NCBI GenBank assembly: GCA_950022655.1
Contig: OX465588.1
Location: forward strand, 26,087,525-26,151,524
DNA: 64,000 bases
DNA from: Alentia gelatinosa
Taxonomy: Eukaryota > Annelida > Polychaeta > Phyllodocida > Polynoidae
Direction of reading: 5' to 3'
The notes under the pieces: generated by a model
Databases searched by the model: none
What the model saw: only the letters and a program-made list of their open reading frames with translations
Told to the model about the DNA's origin: nothing
Shown: piece after piece, positions 54,201 through 63,105 of the stretch
Layout: the number at the start of each line of letters is the position of its first letter
How positions within the stretch are numbered: position 1 is the first letter of the stretch
Translations under genes and position numbers: made by a program

Positions 54201-56901
54201 AACAGGCGGTGACCTCAAAATTTCTTAACACCAATGCACCTAGGAAATCTTTGTTGGTGTTACCATACTTATGGCATTTACATAATAAGGAACTGACCAT
54301 ACTTTCTTTCATATTACTGGGATTAACACATTCCCTTTCTTAAGTTTTCCAGACAACTGAGTATTGAATTAATAGAAATAAATTAGTCAATTAGTAAGTC
54401 TGAAAATAAGCATATTCCCCAACGAATCGGTAGAACAACATAGATTTGTGAAAGAGGAACTAGTTTAATACAACCATGGTATCTCCAATCGTATTAGACT
54501 TTTGTTTTATTTTGGCAATATCTGAATTCTAGATAGCAGTGTTGCTCAGCTTCGTTATTCAATTTCATCTGATATATAGAACAAACTGCTGTATCAACTG
54601 GTTCTCAGAGGAATCTGGGATGTGGACTCACATTAAGATATATCATTGCCATTTATAATCGGATAATTGCTATGGCATGTTAAGGAGAAGTCATATATTT
54701 ACCTGCAACTGGATTTTTCGCATAGAATTCTCGCCTTTTTCGCATTTCATCTGAAATAAAGGAACCATTTTGAAAAAGGACAGTTAACCAAAGGTAGGCC
54801 GATATGGCTACCGCTTTCCGGTCTTAGAATAAGTTAGATGAAGTCCAACTCTTTTAAGTCTGCTCCTTTACCTCAGACATAAAGGATTTGTCCTTTAATC
54901 GATGTATCTTTCCTTTCATATGTGGCTTTTTCTGGTTAAGGAATGACGAAATGTCTATTGAATATATTTTGTATAATCAGGGAATAAATGCTATATGATA
55001 GGGCCATTTTGTGTTGATGTCGTGTTCTGTGCATATACCAGCTATAGAATTGAATTTAGAATTCAAAATAAGTAACATCGATGACTTCATCACAGTTTTA
55101 AGTATTAGCTACTGGCAATGCGAGTATGCGGATTTATGTTCTTTCGTAATAGGTATAGAAAACATGATTATATAATCGTGGCTACTCACTTGTAAACAAT
55201 CCTGGTACCAGTTTGTAAACTAAGTCTTGGAGTGTTTGATCAGGTCTGCAAGAGAAGTAAAGTTTCAACCCGGAACCTATGTGGTATGATATGCATGTAG
55301 TACACTCCACACGTTTTATGAGTCAGGTAAGCCATATCCAACGTTTGCTTCAATTACAAAGCTACATAAATTCCAAAAAATATCCTGTACGCGACAGTTT
55401 TACAGAAACAACCAGAGAATTGGAGCCAAATCAGAGGTGGCTTAGTCTTAGATTTTTAGACCTTCTTCTGATAGGTATCATGTGAGATTTATAAGTAGGT
55501 CTTATATATGGGAATAAGATAAGATTTGATGGGTTTTTTTACTTTTCGGGTCGACAATCGGCATATGGAATTGGACACAGATGCGAACATCTTTTCATTG
55601 AGAATCATTCAAAAATAACTTTAGGAGTATCCCCACGGTGAAGTCCAGTGTCTGATCATACTTTTATAGAAGTCATTCTGATTGCCCTGTGATATACTTT
55701 TGGTTATAATATGCTAATTCTTGTGTGAATATAGGCATATACAAGTCAGGGCGTTATTGTTGCTTGAAACTGCTCACCTGATGTTCAGGTAAGGCCTCGT
55801 CTTGTGCACCTGAACATCGCAGATTGGACAGTACTTGCTCGTCTCCAGGTAACGTACGATGCATGTCTTACAAACTGGAAACAATTACAGGATCACAATA
55901 TCTTTAACATGCTACAGGTAATAGTTTCTTCATATAGCTAGCGGATCCACGTATTCAGCTTCTTATATTATCCCTATTCTAGGGTTACCTACATCGATTG
56001 GATTTTATGGAGAGTTGTCACAATGATGACAAGTGAGATGACTCTCTTTAAAGGATAAAATCCACTGGTAGGGAAAGGTTTATTAATTACGTCCTGACAT
56101 TCTCTTCATTCTAAAGTTTTTCATGCAGCGCCTGTGAGCCAAATGTTACATGGCCAGGTACGGCCATCCAATTTTGCGTTTCGTTTGAAAATGTAGATTA
56201 CATTGAGAATACCATATGTACAGGACAGATTGAGGTCAACTACGAGGCGGCCTAAATCTTCCTACTTTGCTATAAATATCACGTTGACAGTCAATACTGA
56301 TGAGATAACTATATTGAGGTTTCAGCGGTCAAAGATAACAAAGCGATATTTACATCTGATATAACGTCGTTATTTTGGCCCTTATGTATATGGCCTTTCA
56401 CATAGGGTTACACAGGAGATATTCTACAATAACATAGATAGGGTTTCCCATTCAGATGCGTGGCAGTATATAACGGTGGTAAATACATTACTATGTATAG
56501 GTCTGTTCACCCCACTTCTCATATAAATCTCCAGAGACTTAACATGGTGTGACTGTATGCCACTCTTATGCCATAAAATATTTATATGCCACGCATGCCA
56601 TATGAAGTTAATTAAATACATGTGACAGGGTAGGATAAAATCTATACGTCACTAAATTTCATATGATTGTTTACATGGCTTATGTTGTCTTCTGCTAATG
56701 ATATCATTCTGCGAAGACAACTAACGCCATATAGACAATCATATGAAACCTTTTAACATTTCTTGATAGTATAGTAATGTACTTACACGAATGGAGACAT
56801 TCTATTATTGTTGTGGCGTCAATATAATAACCGCCACAGAGCACACATTCCAAGTGCGGATTGAGGGTGGTGATCTTGATCTTTGTGCTGCCTCCCGCCA
56901 T
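33473..56901 (-). CDS. Polycomb group RING finger protein, PCGF2/4-Psc type, 1,149 aa, nine coding exons
   Basis: Joined minus-strand exons: 56901-56787, 55874-55778, 55245-55190, 54750-54703, 54188-54089, 39936-39825, 37966-37868, 37215-37135, 36214-33473. All donors are GT, all acceptors AG, and phases agree throughout. PCGF proteins pair with RING1 in PRC1, which ubiquitinates H2A and compacts chromatin in the nucleus. Seen here: N-terminal [12 protein letters not shown]; a full RING C19-x2-C22 ... C35-x-H37-x2-C40-x2-C43-x10-C54-x2-C57; the helix [13 protein letters not shown]; an acidic/basic linker (139-180); and RAWUL (about 180-250) with [27 protein letters not shown]. There follows a ~900-residue basic low-complexity tail with an NLS-like PAKRPKLEK (about 253-261). 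RING and the [12 protein letters not shown] motif indicate the PCGF2/4-Psc branch, not PCGF1, 3, 5 or 6. Vertebrate PCGF2/4 are about 330-345 aa; insect Psc/Su(z)2 exceed 1,300. The start is the first in-frame ATG, at the family position. Confidence 0.93.
36754..36872. mobile_element. Family A MITE fragment in PCGF intron 8, copy 10
   Basis: TAA + gcccggcgtccacctacgat through cgcgtcggaaggtcacctaa to ttgaccacgtctctgcaat. The right part is missing. It lies between coding exons 8 and 9. Confidence 0.75.
36888..36943. mobile_element. Family B fragment in intron 8
   Basis: Words accaccgaccgactttta and ataatcggtggcattttcgt match the interior of the family B copy at 26,586. The outer TIRs are not preserved. 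Confidence 0.45.
37135..37215 (-). CDS. PCGF coding exon 8 (RAWUL, second part)
   Basis: 81 bases, 27 codons: [20 protein letters not shown] then YIYTWRR. This is the most diagnostic RAWUL motif of the PCGF2/4-Psc branch. Acceptor ttcatag, donor AGA|gtgagt. Phase 0 at both ends. Confidence 0.95.
37868..37966 (-). CDS. PCGF coding exon 7 (RAWUL, first part)
   Basis: 99 bases coding for [20 protein letters not shown] then [13 protein letters not shown]. Donor GAC|gtaagt. Two AG acceptors lie 11 bases apart (ctttcag and ctcctcccag-like tcccctccag). The upper fits exon 6 inclusion, the lower fits a direct join from exon 5. Confidence 0.93.
37967..39824. other. PCGF intron 6 (1.86 kb)
   Basis: Non-coding apart from small plus-strand frames (38,153-38,588; 38,942-39,151) that carry no recognised domain. 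Contains family B copy 2 (39,206-39,313). Confidence 0.6.
39206..39313. mobile_element. Family B foldback element, copy in intron 6
   Basis: Left ggtcgtttccatcgaccgat, right atcggccaatggaaacgggc then ctt. The interior contains gtcagcagtgccaacagtgc and ctgactgtagattggttacg, the reverse of the 'ctacagtcag' word of the other copies. About 108 bp. Confidence 0.75.
39825..39936 (-). CDS. PCGF coding exon 6 (charged linker)
   Basis: 112 bases coding for [20 protein letters not shown], then [17 protein letters not shown]. Sequence identity is not diagnostic, but vertebrate PCGF2/BMI1 have a charged Lys/Glu linker in the same place, just before RFLRCP. Acceptor gttgcag and donor CT|gtgagt are both strong, and phases match exon 5 (one base needed) and the first acceptor of exon 7 (phase 0). 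It could be skipped; see findings. Confidence 0.8.
41405..41460. repeat. Dispersed repeat G, copy 2
   Basis: ctcctagacctcctcaaatc then tattattatggatactcatg, preceded by about 190 bp of C/T-rich sequence and followed by gtgtgactggtccaggaa and gggactggggccagtctac. The same order of words occurs at 12,040-12,530, so the repeat unit may span about 450 bp. Confidence 0.6.
44471..44714 (-). repeat. Dispersed repeat D, minus-strand copy
   Basis: In reverse complement it matches the copies at 58,960 and 62,676: gttctccatgcccctacgag, tacagtctgttc, caactcatttgaa, gttcatatcactccacatca. About 240 bp. The outer word gttaagcctatgggacaaaa also appears alone at about 8,213 and 12,455. Confidence 0.75.
46290..46640. 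promoter_or_regulatory. CpG-rich patch inside intron 5
   Basis: CpG-dense sequence (ggcgggcgtcggacacggcg, cccgcccgagg) with repeated 'gcgtcccggtagcgtcccgg' words. The 143-codon minus frame here is probably compositional. It could be an internal promoter or a CpG-rich repeat. No TSS evidence. Confidence 0.3.
47527..47720. mobile_element. Family B foldback element in intron 5
   Basis: Left aggcctgtttccattggccg then acgaaaacggtgaagat; right atctacaccgttttcgtcag then ccaatggaaagagg. The long arms are nearly complementary. A second, internal cccatttccattggccttca with the 'gatctacagtcagg' word suggests one element inserted in or fused to another. Confidence 0.75.
49493..49542. other. Short perfect-stem hairpin
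   Basis: tttattgtagcaaggtgtgt then gg aacttctacccacct cgctacaataaa. About 20 bp of stem with a one-base bulge and a small loop. No second copy seen. Confidence 0.7.
49984..50644. mobile_element. Tandem array of three family C MITEs
   Basis: Units are 49,984-50,195, 50,206-50,421 and 50,429-50,644, each about 215 bp and each itself an inverted repeat. They begin ggacacaccaagcga, then a variable word, then atcgccaacacaaaatggc and tatgtgagatattatttcat; they end with the reverse complement, finishing gcttggtgtgtcccc. Spacers are only about 8-11 bp. The non-coding frames inside are mirror images of each other. Confidence 0.9.
51162..51217. repeat. (TA)n microsatellite
   Basis: About 28 TA dinucleotides in intron 5. 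Confidence 0.97.
52243..52305 (-). repeat. Dispersed repeat G, copy 3
   Basis: Reverse complement reads gacttgctcaagtctttgct then tatgaacagtcattgaatga, closely matching 12,050-12,105. Confidence 0.65.
52422..52627. mobile_element. MITE with 'cgtttacactagacga' ends
   Basis: Left cgtttacactagacgactat, right aatcgtctagtgtaaacg; near-perfect inverted repeats about 16-18 bp long, total 206 bp. The interior repeats the words cgtcta, tagacga and gtcgtc many times on both strands, and related words continue 90 bp to the left (gatcgtctaaacaatagtcg). No coding frame. Confidence 0.8.
53815..54024 (+). other. Unassigned open frame opposite PCGF intron 5
   Basis: A 70-codon plus-strand frame, starting ATGTCCCAAAAGTGTTCC, lies 65 bases from coding exon 5 on the other strand. 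It is GC-richer than the intron around it and encodes an ordinary-looking peptide ([20 protein letters not shown] and on). I recognise no family. It could be a processed pseudogene or mobile-element piece, or chance. Confidence 0.2.
54089..54188 (-). CDS. PCGF coding exon 5
   Basis: 100 bases coding for [20 protein letters not shown] and [13 protein letters not shown], the conserved '(D/E)-I-S-L-S-(L/I)-E' strand that links RING to RAWUL. If the donor AA|gtaggt were not used, the frame would meet TAG immediately, which supports the splice. Confidence 0.93.
54703..54750 (-). CDS. PCGF coding exon 4
   Basis: 48 bases coding for [16 protein letters not shown], matching the basic 'EM+++R+FY' segment of PCGF2/4 and Psc. 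Acceptor tttcag, donor G|gtaaat. Confidence 0.93.
55190..55245 (-). CDS. PCGF coding exon 3
   Basis: 56 bases coding for [19 protein letters not shown], the conserved helix after the RING that packs against RING1-type partners in known structures. Acceptor cttgcag, donor A|gtgagt. Confidence 0.95.
55778..55874 (-). CDS. PCGF coding exon 2 (second half of RING)
   Basis: 97 bases coding for [20 protein letters not shown] and [12 protein letters not shown]; it supplies the last four zinc ligands. Acceptor tttccag, donor CAG|gtgagc. Confidence 0.95.
55975..56075. repeat. Imperfect inverted repeat in intron 1
   Basis: tggattttatggagagttgt pairs with gactctctttaaaggataaa then atcca around a short loop containing caatgatgac. 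It is a small foldback in the intron between coding exons 1 and 2. Confidence 0.5.
56787..56901 (-). CDS. PCGF coding exon 1 (ATG, first half of RING)
   Basis: Codes for residues 1-38 plus one base: [20 protein letters not shown] and on to the IECLHS motif. The donor is T|gtaagt and splits the Phe codon of HSFC. An acceptor (ttgcag) 23 bases upstream of the ATG implies a separate 5' UTR exon further right. Start context is ccaagATGG, close to the Kozak optimum. Confidence 0.95.
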
Positions 56902-57154
56902 CTTGGCCGACCCCAGCTGACCACCTGCAAGACATAATAATATCATCATCTTTAATTACAAAGAATAGGACAATATACTGATCCTCCTTATACGGGCGTT
57001 TCCAGTGCCACCTGTGAGATGACGCCACCAGTCGGGGGACATCCTACATGGTCTTTCATAGACTGGCTCCAGTCCATGGTTACCCTCCTCGCTGGGATAC
57101 GATTCATGGGCCAGTCAGAGAAGGATACATACCATGACGAAATTTATTGTGATT

Positions 57155-57215
57155 GTGTTTAATCATTTAATGAATGTTCATAATCAAAGACTTTACAAAG
57201 ACTTACAAGCTTAGT
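57155..57215 (-). repeat. Dispersed repeat G, copy 4
   Basis: gtttaatcatttaatgaatg then ttcataatcaaagacttt is the reverse complement of 12,060-12,105. Confidence 0.6.
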
Positions 57216-57931
57216 TCTATCAGTAAATGATAATCCATGGCCAACCTACATGGGAACCACATCTTCGGCGTCGGATGACGGCTCCCACGAAGGGTACGCT
57301 ATATGACTTAACATTGTACGAAAAAGACTTTGGGAACTCGTACTCAACGGCCATGGAGTATTTTTGTTTAAATCAATGGGGGATGGTGTCACAGATGTTA
57401 GCGACTTTGTCAGACTTTGCCTCGTGAGATTACTCCGCAACCAAAACTCATGGCATATCTTCCGCACCTATGGATCTCGATGCAGTTCTTATTAAAACCC
57501 TTGTGATAATAATTACGCATATAAGAGGGTCATGTCAGTGTTGCTTCTTTAAACATCCATACTATGGAAAACTTTATCATATTCACACATGATATGGGTA
57601 TATCAAGATGATTACATATTGATAATAAAAATTGCATAAATAAGGGCGATTACAATAACGTATATGTATATTATATACATATGGGTGATCTTAAGCATAT
57701 ATCTGGGTGATATCAAGCATATCGACAGTATGGGATACAAATGTGGATGACAATACTCATGATAGTGCGCAAGTAATGATCATGGTAATACGGAGAGAAG
57801 TGGGAGTGATGAATTAGAGGTACTAGGTGGGCAGAATAAAGGAAACAAATAATGAAGTGTTACATTCAAAGGTTGGGAATCATTTGAAGAAAGGAGAGGT
57901 GGTGGAGGGTTACCAAATGAGGATGTGGTGG

Positions 57932-58002
57932 CAGGGAGGGAGGGAGGGAGGGAGGGAGGGAGGGAGGGAGGGAGGGTGGGAGGGAGGGAGGGAGGGAGGA
58001 GA
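57932..58002. repeat. (GGGA)n microsatellite
   Basis: About 17 ggga units with one gggt interruption. It opens glycine/arginine-rich and proline/serine-rich frames that are artefacts. Confidence 0.95.
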
Positions 58003-58049
58003 GGCGGGTCTCCTGGTTTTCCCATCAATCATCAGCGTCTGACAGTAAA

Positions 58050-58300
58050 CATGTGTTCTCGTCACCGCGCGAACATGATCACGTGCCGCGCGAGAAAGGG
58101 CGAGAGAGGGCGAGCGGGCGTCGGAAGCCGCAATGTCAACATTGCCCTCAAGGATTATGGGAATGGGATTACACGACTAGGTCGATCGCTGCGCCCCCTA
58201 CATGCTGCTACATGACATTAGCACGGGGAGGGTGCGAGCCATGCCGGACGCCAGCGCCCCCACGCGGCGCGGGACGCAGGTATGACGTGACGGGGTGTCC
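58050..58300. promoter_or_regulatory. CpG-rich segment upstream of PCGF exon 1
   Basis: CpG-dense, with atcacgtgccgcgcg, aaggattatgggaatggg and gcgcccccacgcggcgc. It lies between the first coding exon and the larger island at 59.4 kb, so it may hold an alternative 5' UTR exon or enhancer. The word attatggg is shared in reverse complement with the 16-bp element at 59,505. Confidence 0.35.
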
Positions 58301-58959
58301 ATCATCTTCTTAAAATCTGAGAGAATTCATAGAGAATGATGGACGGTAGAGGCAGGTACACTGTAAACTACTGTGTCACCCGCACTCATCTGTCACTGAC
58401 AGAAAGCTCACTAATATAGGGATATTCATGAGCAGTGCGGCTCCATACATCACTTAATATCCCGAATGTCAGTGTGCATGGGTGGAGAACATGTGCGAAG
58501 CTCGAAATATATCCTTGCTCTGGATAATCATCTTCCCACCTCATATCTCTACACCCCTGTCATCGCTTCTGTTCCTTTGCTGCAAGTGTCCCTGGTTCTT
58601 GAAGATATTGTTGAGGCAAAATGGTCCTCATTCATCGCCATTGTAATTCCTCTGCATATTATCTATGGCCAGGCAGAGGTGTCTTAATGGAACTAGCAGC
58701 GTAGTGTATTTCTTCCATATTGGTAAAATGTGTATGATTGTGGATTAACTCTTCACTTAGAACAATACTGAATTTCAAGAAACATGGGTTAGAATATCTA
58801 TCCAGTTAATATAATATTACCATTGTCAACTGAAGTAACTAGACTACTATAAAACGTTACAAAATCTACCTTAGAAATCTGATATAGGCTACATATTTCA
58901 ACTCATTCCTGATAAATCATATTTCCATATATCATACCTCAGTGTTTAGACTTAAAATT

Positions 58960-59210
58960 AGTTACTCGTTCCCTATGCCCCTACGAGTATTACAGTCTGT
59001 TCTCCATGGTCTATGACATCATATGCGGTGTGTCGGCCCTTCTTTTACTGTGTACAGGAGTGAGATAATTACAGAAAGCGACTTGATTTGGTTAAAATTG
59101 TTGTTTTCCAACTCATTTGAAAGCTACGCTATATTCACTCTGAAGCTTCACCTCGTTCATATCAGTCTGTATCAAACTCGTGGAGTATGACGAATTTGAC
59201 TAAACCTTGT
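58960..59210 (+). repeat. Dispersed repeat D, plus copy 1
   Basis: actcgttccctatgccccta, cgagtattacagtctgttct, ccatggtctatgac, gtgagataattacagaaagc, caactcatttgaaagctac, atcaaactcgtggagtatga. It aligns along its length with 62,676-62,938 and, reversed, with 44,471-44,714. No coding frame. Confidence 0.75.
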
Positions 59211-59429
59211 TGGTTTCTTCTTTAATATGTTATAAAGCATTGAGTAGATCTCTTTGTACGGGCATAGTTATACAGAGCAAACCTCCAGAGATAACCAATA
59301 AAGCGATACAGCCACTGGCAGTGTTGGTCCATGCTCCATTACACCGCCATCATTATCTCCCCATCAGACAACAACACATTCCCTTAAATTGATTTTCCAT
59401 TTCTCCAGCGTCAATATGAATCATGATCA

Positions 59430-59970
59430 ACGCATCTCCCTCCCGCCGCGTTCAAGATGGCGGACACGGTGTGAGCAGACGACTTTAGGCAGGTCGCGTG
59501 GCAGTCGCCATCCCATAATTCCGCGCCCTGCACATGCGCGCTGGGATCAATCCAGGATCAAGCCGGGGTCGCCCCTATAGAGACGCGTTGTCATGACAAC
59601 CGGTTGGTGGCAGCCCCGGGGGCAGGGGGAAGCAAACGTGCGAATTTGTCGACGCTGTTCACGTGCGACGCGGCGCGTTTGTCACGTGGTCTGCGCACGC
59701 GCCGTCATTAGGGCGACTGAGCGCGTCCCCCGCGTCATTGATTTGACAATAATTCAGTAATTTGAGCGTTTAGAAAGCTCGCGTGTCGCCGCGGGGCTGG
59801 GAGATGTATCCTACAGTCGGCGGGCGGCGGACAGAGAGCGGTAGGCGTCGAACAGCGAGTGACGGGCGGCGGCCGTGAGGTGGGGCGAGGGATGCAAACT
59901 GCAAACTGTAAAAGGCGCGAAGGAGACGGTGGGCGGCGATACAAAGACAACCCTCCTTCCTGAGCCAGCC
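59430..59970 (-). promoter_or_regulatory. CpG island, candidate PCGF promoter and 5' UTR exon
   Basis: About 540 bp of dense CpG sequence, 2.5 kb upstream of the PCGF start codon. It contains aagatggcgg (YY1-type) at 59,454-59,463, tcgccatcccataatt at 59,505, a second NRF1-like word acatgcgcgc at about 59,530, E-boxes tcacgtg at about 59,659 and 59,681, and tgcgcacgcgcc (NRF1-type) at 59,692-59,703. No TATA box. The direction is inferred from the acceptor just upstream of coding exon 1, which requires a 5' exon to the right; I could not place its donor. Short ORFs in the island are compositional. Confidence 0.45.
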
Positions 59971-59974
59971 TCCA

Positions 59975-61050
59975 AGTGCCGCCATTAATTAAACCGCGAT
60001 CTGCCTTCATTTATCTCCCCATCCCTCTGGCAATTAGCGAAGCGCAAGGTGAATAATTCCTCATCCTCTGGCGGTCGGGTGGGGTGGGGTGGAGGGGGTG
60101 CTCAGCTGTGCATTCGCTAACGTCCCCCCTATAAGCTGCTCAAAACCCCTCTTCATACAGCCCGAATATCGTCTATTAGTACGCGAACACCCTTCAGCCC
60201 CCAGTAAACAATAAATATAGAATAAAGTCATTCCCTATCAGAACTGGGAACCTACCAAGTCGTCTTAAAACCTGCAATTGAGACATTATATTATACGGGT
60301 AATCGCATACGACATCAAGATGTGGCTATATCAAGTGAAAATGTCACGCTTTTTAACCGAAGACATTGACTTACAATCCTGCAGAAGTCGTCCAGTTATC
60401 CAGAGGCAACAAAGGCAATTCTCTGATTCCTGCAGACCTGCTGTAGACAATCTAGATTGGCCGCCACCCCTGTCTCCTTAGTTCCGACTAAAGGGTTGGT
60501 CGGGTTAAACCCCACACGGCATCTGCTGGGTGCGCGGCAAACCAGGTAATTTTGTTCCATGTAGGTTCTTAATGAAGAAATACTTAATAAGACATAGTCA
60601 TAGCTTCACAAATTGAAAATGAAGTCTAGATTTATGGTGGATTTATTACCTACCATATATAAAAAGGCACGATATCGACAGGATCTGCTTGGAGTTGTTC
60701 CCCCACATAGAAACAGACAGAACTACACCTGTGAATGGAGTGTGAAACACCACGAGAGTGAGATTCTCGTGTGCAGAAAAAATCAGAGCTGTTGTTCTTT
60801 TTTGTAGGTCTATATCTGGGTGTACTTTAACACTTATAAATTATTACTAGTTCTAATAAAAATACAACTAGTCGGTCTTCAATTCCCCTTCAGTACTTAG
60901 GCAAGTACCGTTGGTAATTGACTATTTTATCCGACCAGGGCTAACATAGTGTAGCTCTGGCGGCCAGTGTATAGACAACCCCTCCCCCTGTACCCCATAT
61001 CTCAGTGAGACGTACATAGACTACACGTGACCGTCACAATGACGAAAATA
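59975..61050. other. Non-coding stretch upstream of the PCGF island
   Basis: Mixed composition with small frames only (60,278-60,481 plus; 60,613-60,807 plus), no domain recognised. Confidence 0.45.
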
Positions 61051-61059
61051 AACAAACCA

Positions 61060-61275
61060 GGATCGTCGTGCCGGACTGGCGACATGACATGACCCTCTCA
61101 TCACAGCCGACGTCACGCGGGTCGACACGTCACCGACATCACATCCACCCTCTGAGACCAGACCGGAAGTGGTGTCACATCAAAGCCCGTGCTCGGGGCG
61201 CCTCCTGGTGACGATCATTGCCAGGACACGGCAGTGAGCTAAGTCTCGGGGGCAAGCCTTTTCCGGTAAGATTTT
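61060..61275 (+). promoter_or_regulatory. Second promoter-like segment with a plus-strand donor
   Basis: GC-rich patch with accggaagtg (ETS-type) at 61,162-61,171, several gacgtcac/acgtcac words (CRE-like), and a good plus-strand splice donor tttccg|gtaagat at about 61,266. It could be the first exon of a divergently transcribed non-coding or unseen gene. Weak evidence only. Confidence 0.25.
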
Positions 61276-61279
61276 GAAA

Positions 61280-62470
61280 ACCCACTGAGCATGCGCACCG
61301 TGCATTAGAAAAAACAAGTCTGGCTCGTTTTGAACTTAGAAGAGTCTACTCTCCATACATAACCCCGTCTCCTGTTTTCTGTTATATAATTGTATGAAAC
61401 ATATCGATAAAAAATTAAACTTCGGTTGGGAGAGTGCTACCTGATGCCGTGCTATGCGGATCTCAACAACCTAACGTGTTTATTACTCCCACATTAACAT
61501 TGCAAAATGGCTTCATCACGTAACCCCATCCATCACGGATCACGTGACGTGACATGACGTGACCTGAATAATTAAATAAGATGTGGGCACTGTTTGTTAT
61601 TCTAACCGCCAACTGCATTTGGTCACGTGCAACAAGGGAATTTCAATTATGGCAAACTCATCGCGGCCATAGTTCTTTTTTCGCACCTTTGCAACAACAG
61701 GGTGATATTCCTTGATACCAATTATAACATAAAGTAACGACAACAACAATTTCCTCGCCGATTAGATGTATATGCCATAAAGTAACAGGGAAAATCTCGA
61801 ATGAAGAGGGAACATAGTCCATGAGCTGTTGTGTTGGTGCTAGGTAGATGACAGAAAGTTCTTTGGTTAAATGCCTACTCTCGCAGACCTGACGTCGTAT
61901 AGACGTTGTAATTACCAGCCTACAGTCAATAACCTACTGTCATAAAACTTACATCACAGACCCACTTTTATCAACCTGATGAGTTATTTACAGTAATCCT
62001 CTTTCATAAACCAACATCTGACCTATCACCAGCTTCCTCTGACCAAGACTACACTTGCCAGTAAAAGAAACATCAGCAACCAAGAAGTTACCTTCATTCA
62101 GAGCGCTTTTTAGATCAATGATTTATTGCTTCCCACTTGCTTCGAATGAGACTAAATCTCTAAATGAGATGAACTTTAGTTTATTTAACATACGATAGAA
62201 AGCTTTCCAACTCCCCGTGAAGAAACGATGTTCACTCCAAGGTGTTTTACTTTAACATGTATACATATATTTATCAATTTCTACTTCGCATGACTTTCAT
62301 ATACATATCATGATCTTATTACCTCGCGACCTACATAGGTATTAGCGTAATCTAGGGATCTAATATTGATTTGGCCTACGACAGCGACCGGCAACGTTTT
62401 CAAAGTGTAGTTGTAGGAACTATCCTCTAGGCGGCGCGCGTTTCTGCTCGGCGCTCAGCACTACTCAGTG
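61280..62470. other. Non-coding stretch
   Basis: AT-rich, with a cluster of cacgtgacgtgacatgacgt words at about 61,540-61,565. No open frame or element ends recognised. Confidence 0.45.
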
Positions 62471-62675
62471 AGCAGCTCAGCAGCAGGAGCGATCAGCCTG
62501 GCCAGCATGATCTATGACAGAACCAGGGTCAGGTTATCTACCGCTCAATCTTACCAGAGAGCGGATCCTCGTGGCCGCCAGAAGCCACTTGCCATCTCCT
62601 CCCTCTGCCGCTGTCTAAGACTTGCCTCAGGTTCCATGTCCTCCCCGTCCATCCCATCGTCTCACCCCCGCTATT

Positions 62676-62940
62676 TTTGTCCCATAGAATTAACATTAGG
62701 AACTCGTTCTCCATGCCCCTACGAGTATTGCAGTCCTTTCTCCGTGGTCTATATTCTGTGTGTTGTCCGCTCTTTTAGTGTATATAAGGGTGAGATAAAT
62801 ACAGAAAGCAACTCGTTTGGTCAAAGAAGTCGTATTCCAACTCGTTTGAATGCTATGTGATAATCACTCGGATGCTGCTTTGTTCATATCACTCCGCATC
62901 AAACCCGTGAATGACAACGATTTTGACCAAAACTTGTTTC
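62676..62940 (+). repeat. Dispersed repeat D, plus copy 2
   Basis: ttgtcccatagaattaacat, taggaactcgttctccatgc, ccctacgagtattgcagtc, then gtgagataaatacagaaagc and tcatatcactccgcatcaaa. It is followed by C/T-rich sequence and repeat G copy 5, the same neighbourhood order as near 12.0-12.5 kb in reverse. Confidence 0.75.
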
Positions 62941-63044
62941 CTCTTTCTCTTTACTACCCTTCCTCTATCCCGCCCTCCCTCTAACCTTACCGGGAGATGT
63001 TGTACCTGTCACGGCGTGGAGAAGATTGTACAATACGTCCAACC

Positions 63045-63105
63045 TAACTTTATTTATTTATCACTTACTGTTCATCATCAAAGACTTGAGTATGTCGACA
63101 GTTGA
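63045..63105 (-). repeat. Dispersed repeat G, copy 5
   Basis: aactttatttatttatcact then tactgttcatcatcaaagac followed by ttgagtatgtcgac is the reverse complement of the 52-kb and 12-kb relatives, more diverged. Confidence 0.55.

Noticed and set aside
54085..54312. Reading exon 5 as a 75-residue single-exon protein
   Set aside because: Only the last 33 residues match the PCGF family; a TTAG acceptor and AA|GTAGGT donor bound that part and phases match neighbours.
57780..58215. Glycine/arginine- and proline-rich frames
   Set aside because: Translations of the (GGGA)n microsatellite.
62468..62860. 130-codon plus frame
   Set aside because: Its second half is dispersed repeat D, and the first half has no recognisable domain. 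A minus-strand ATG with a donor near 62,551 was also considered, but nothing connects to it.
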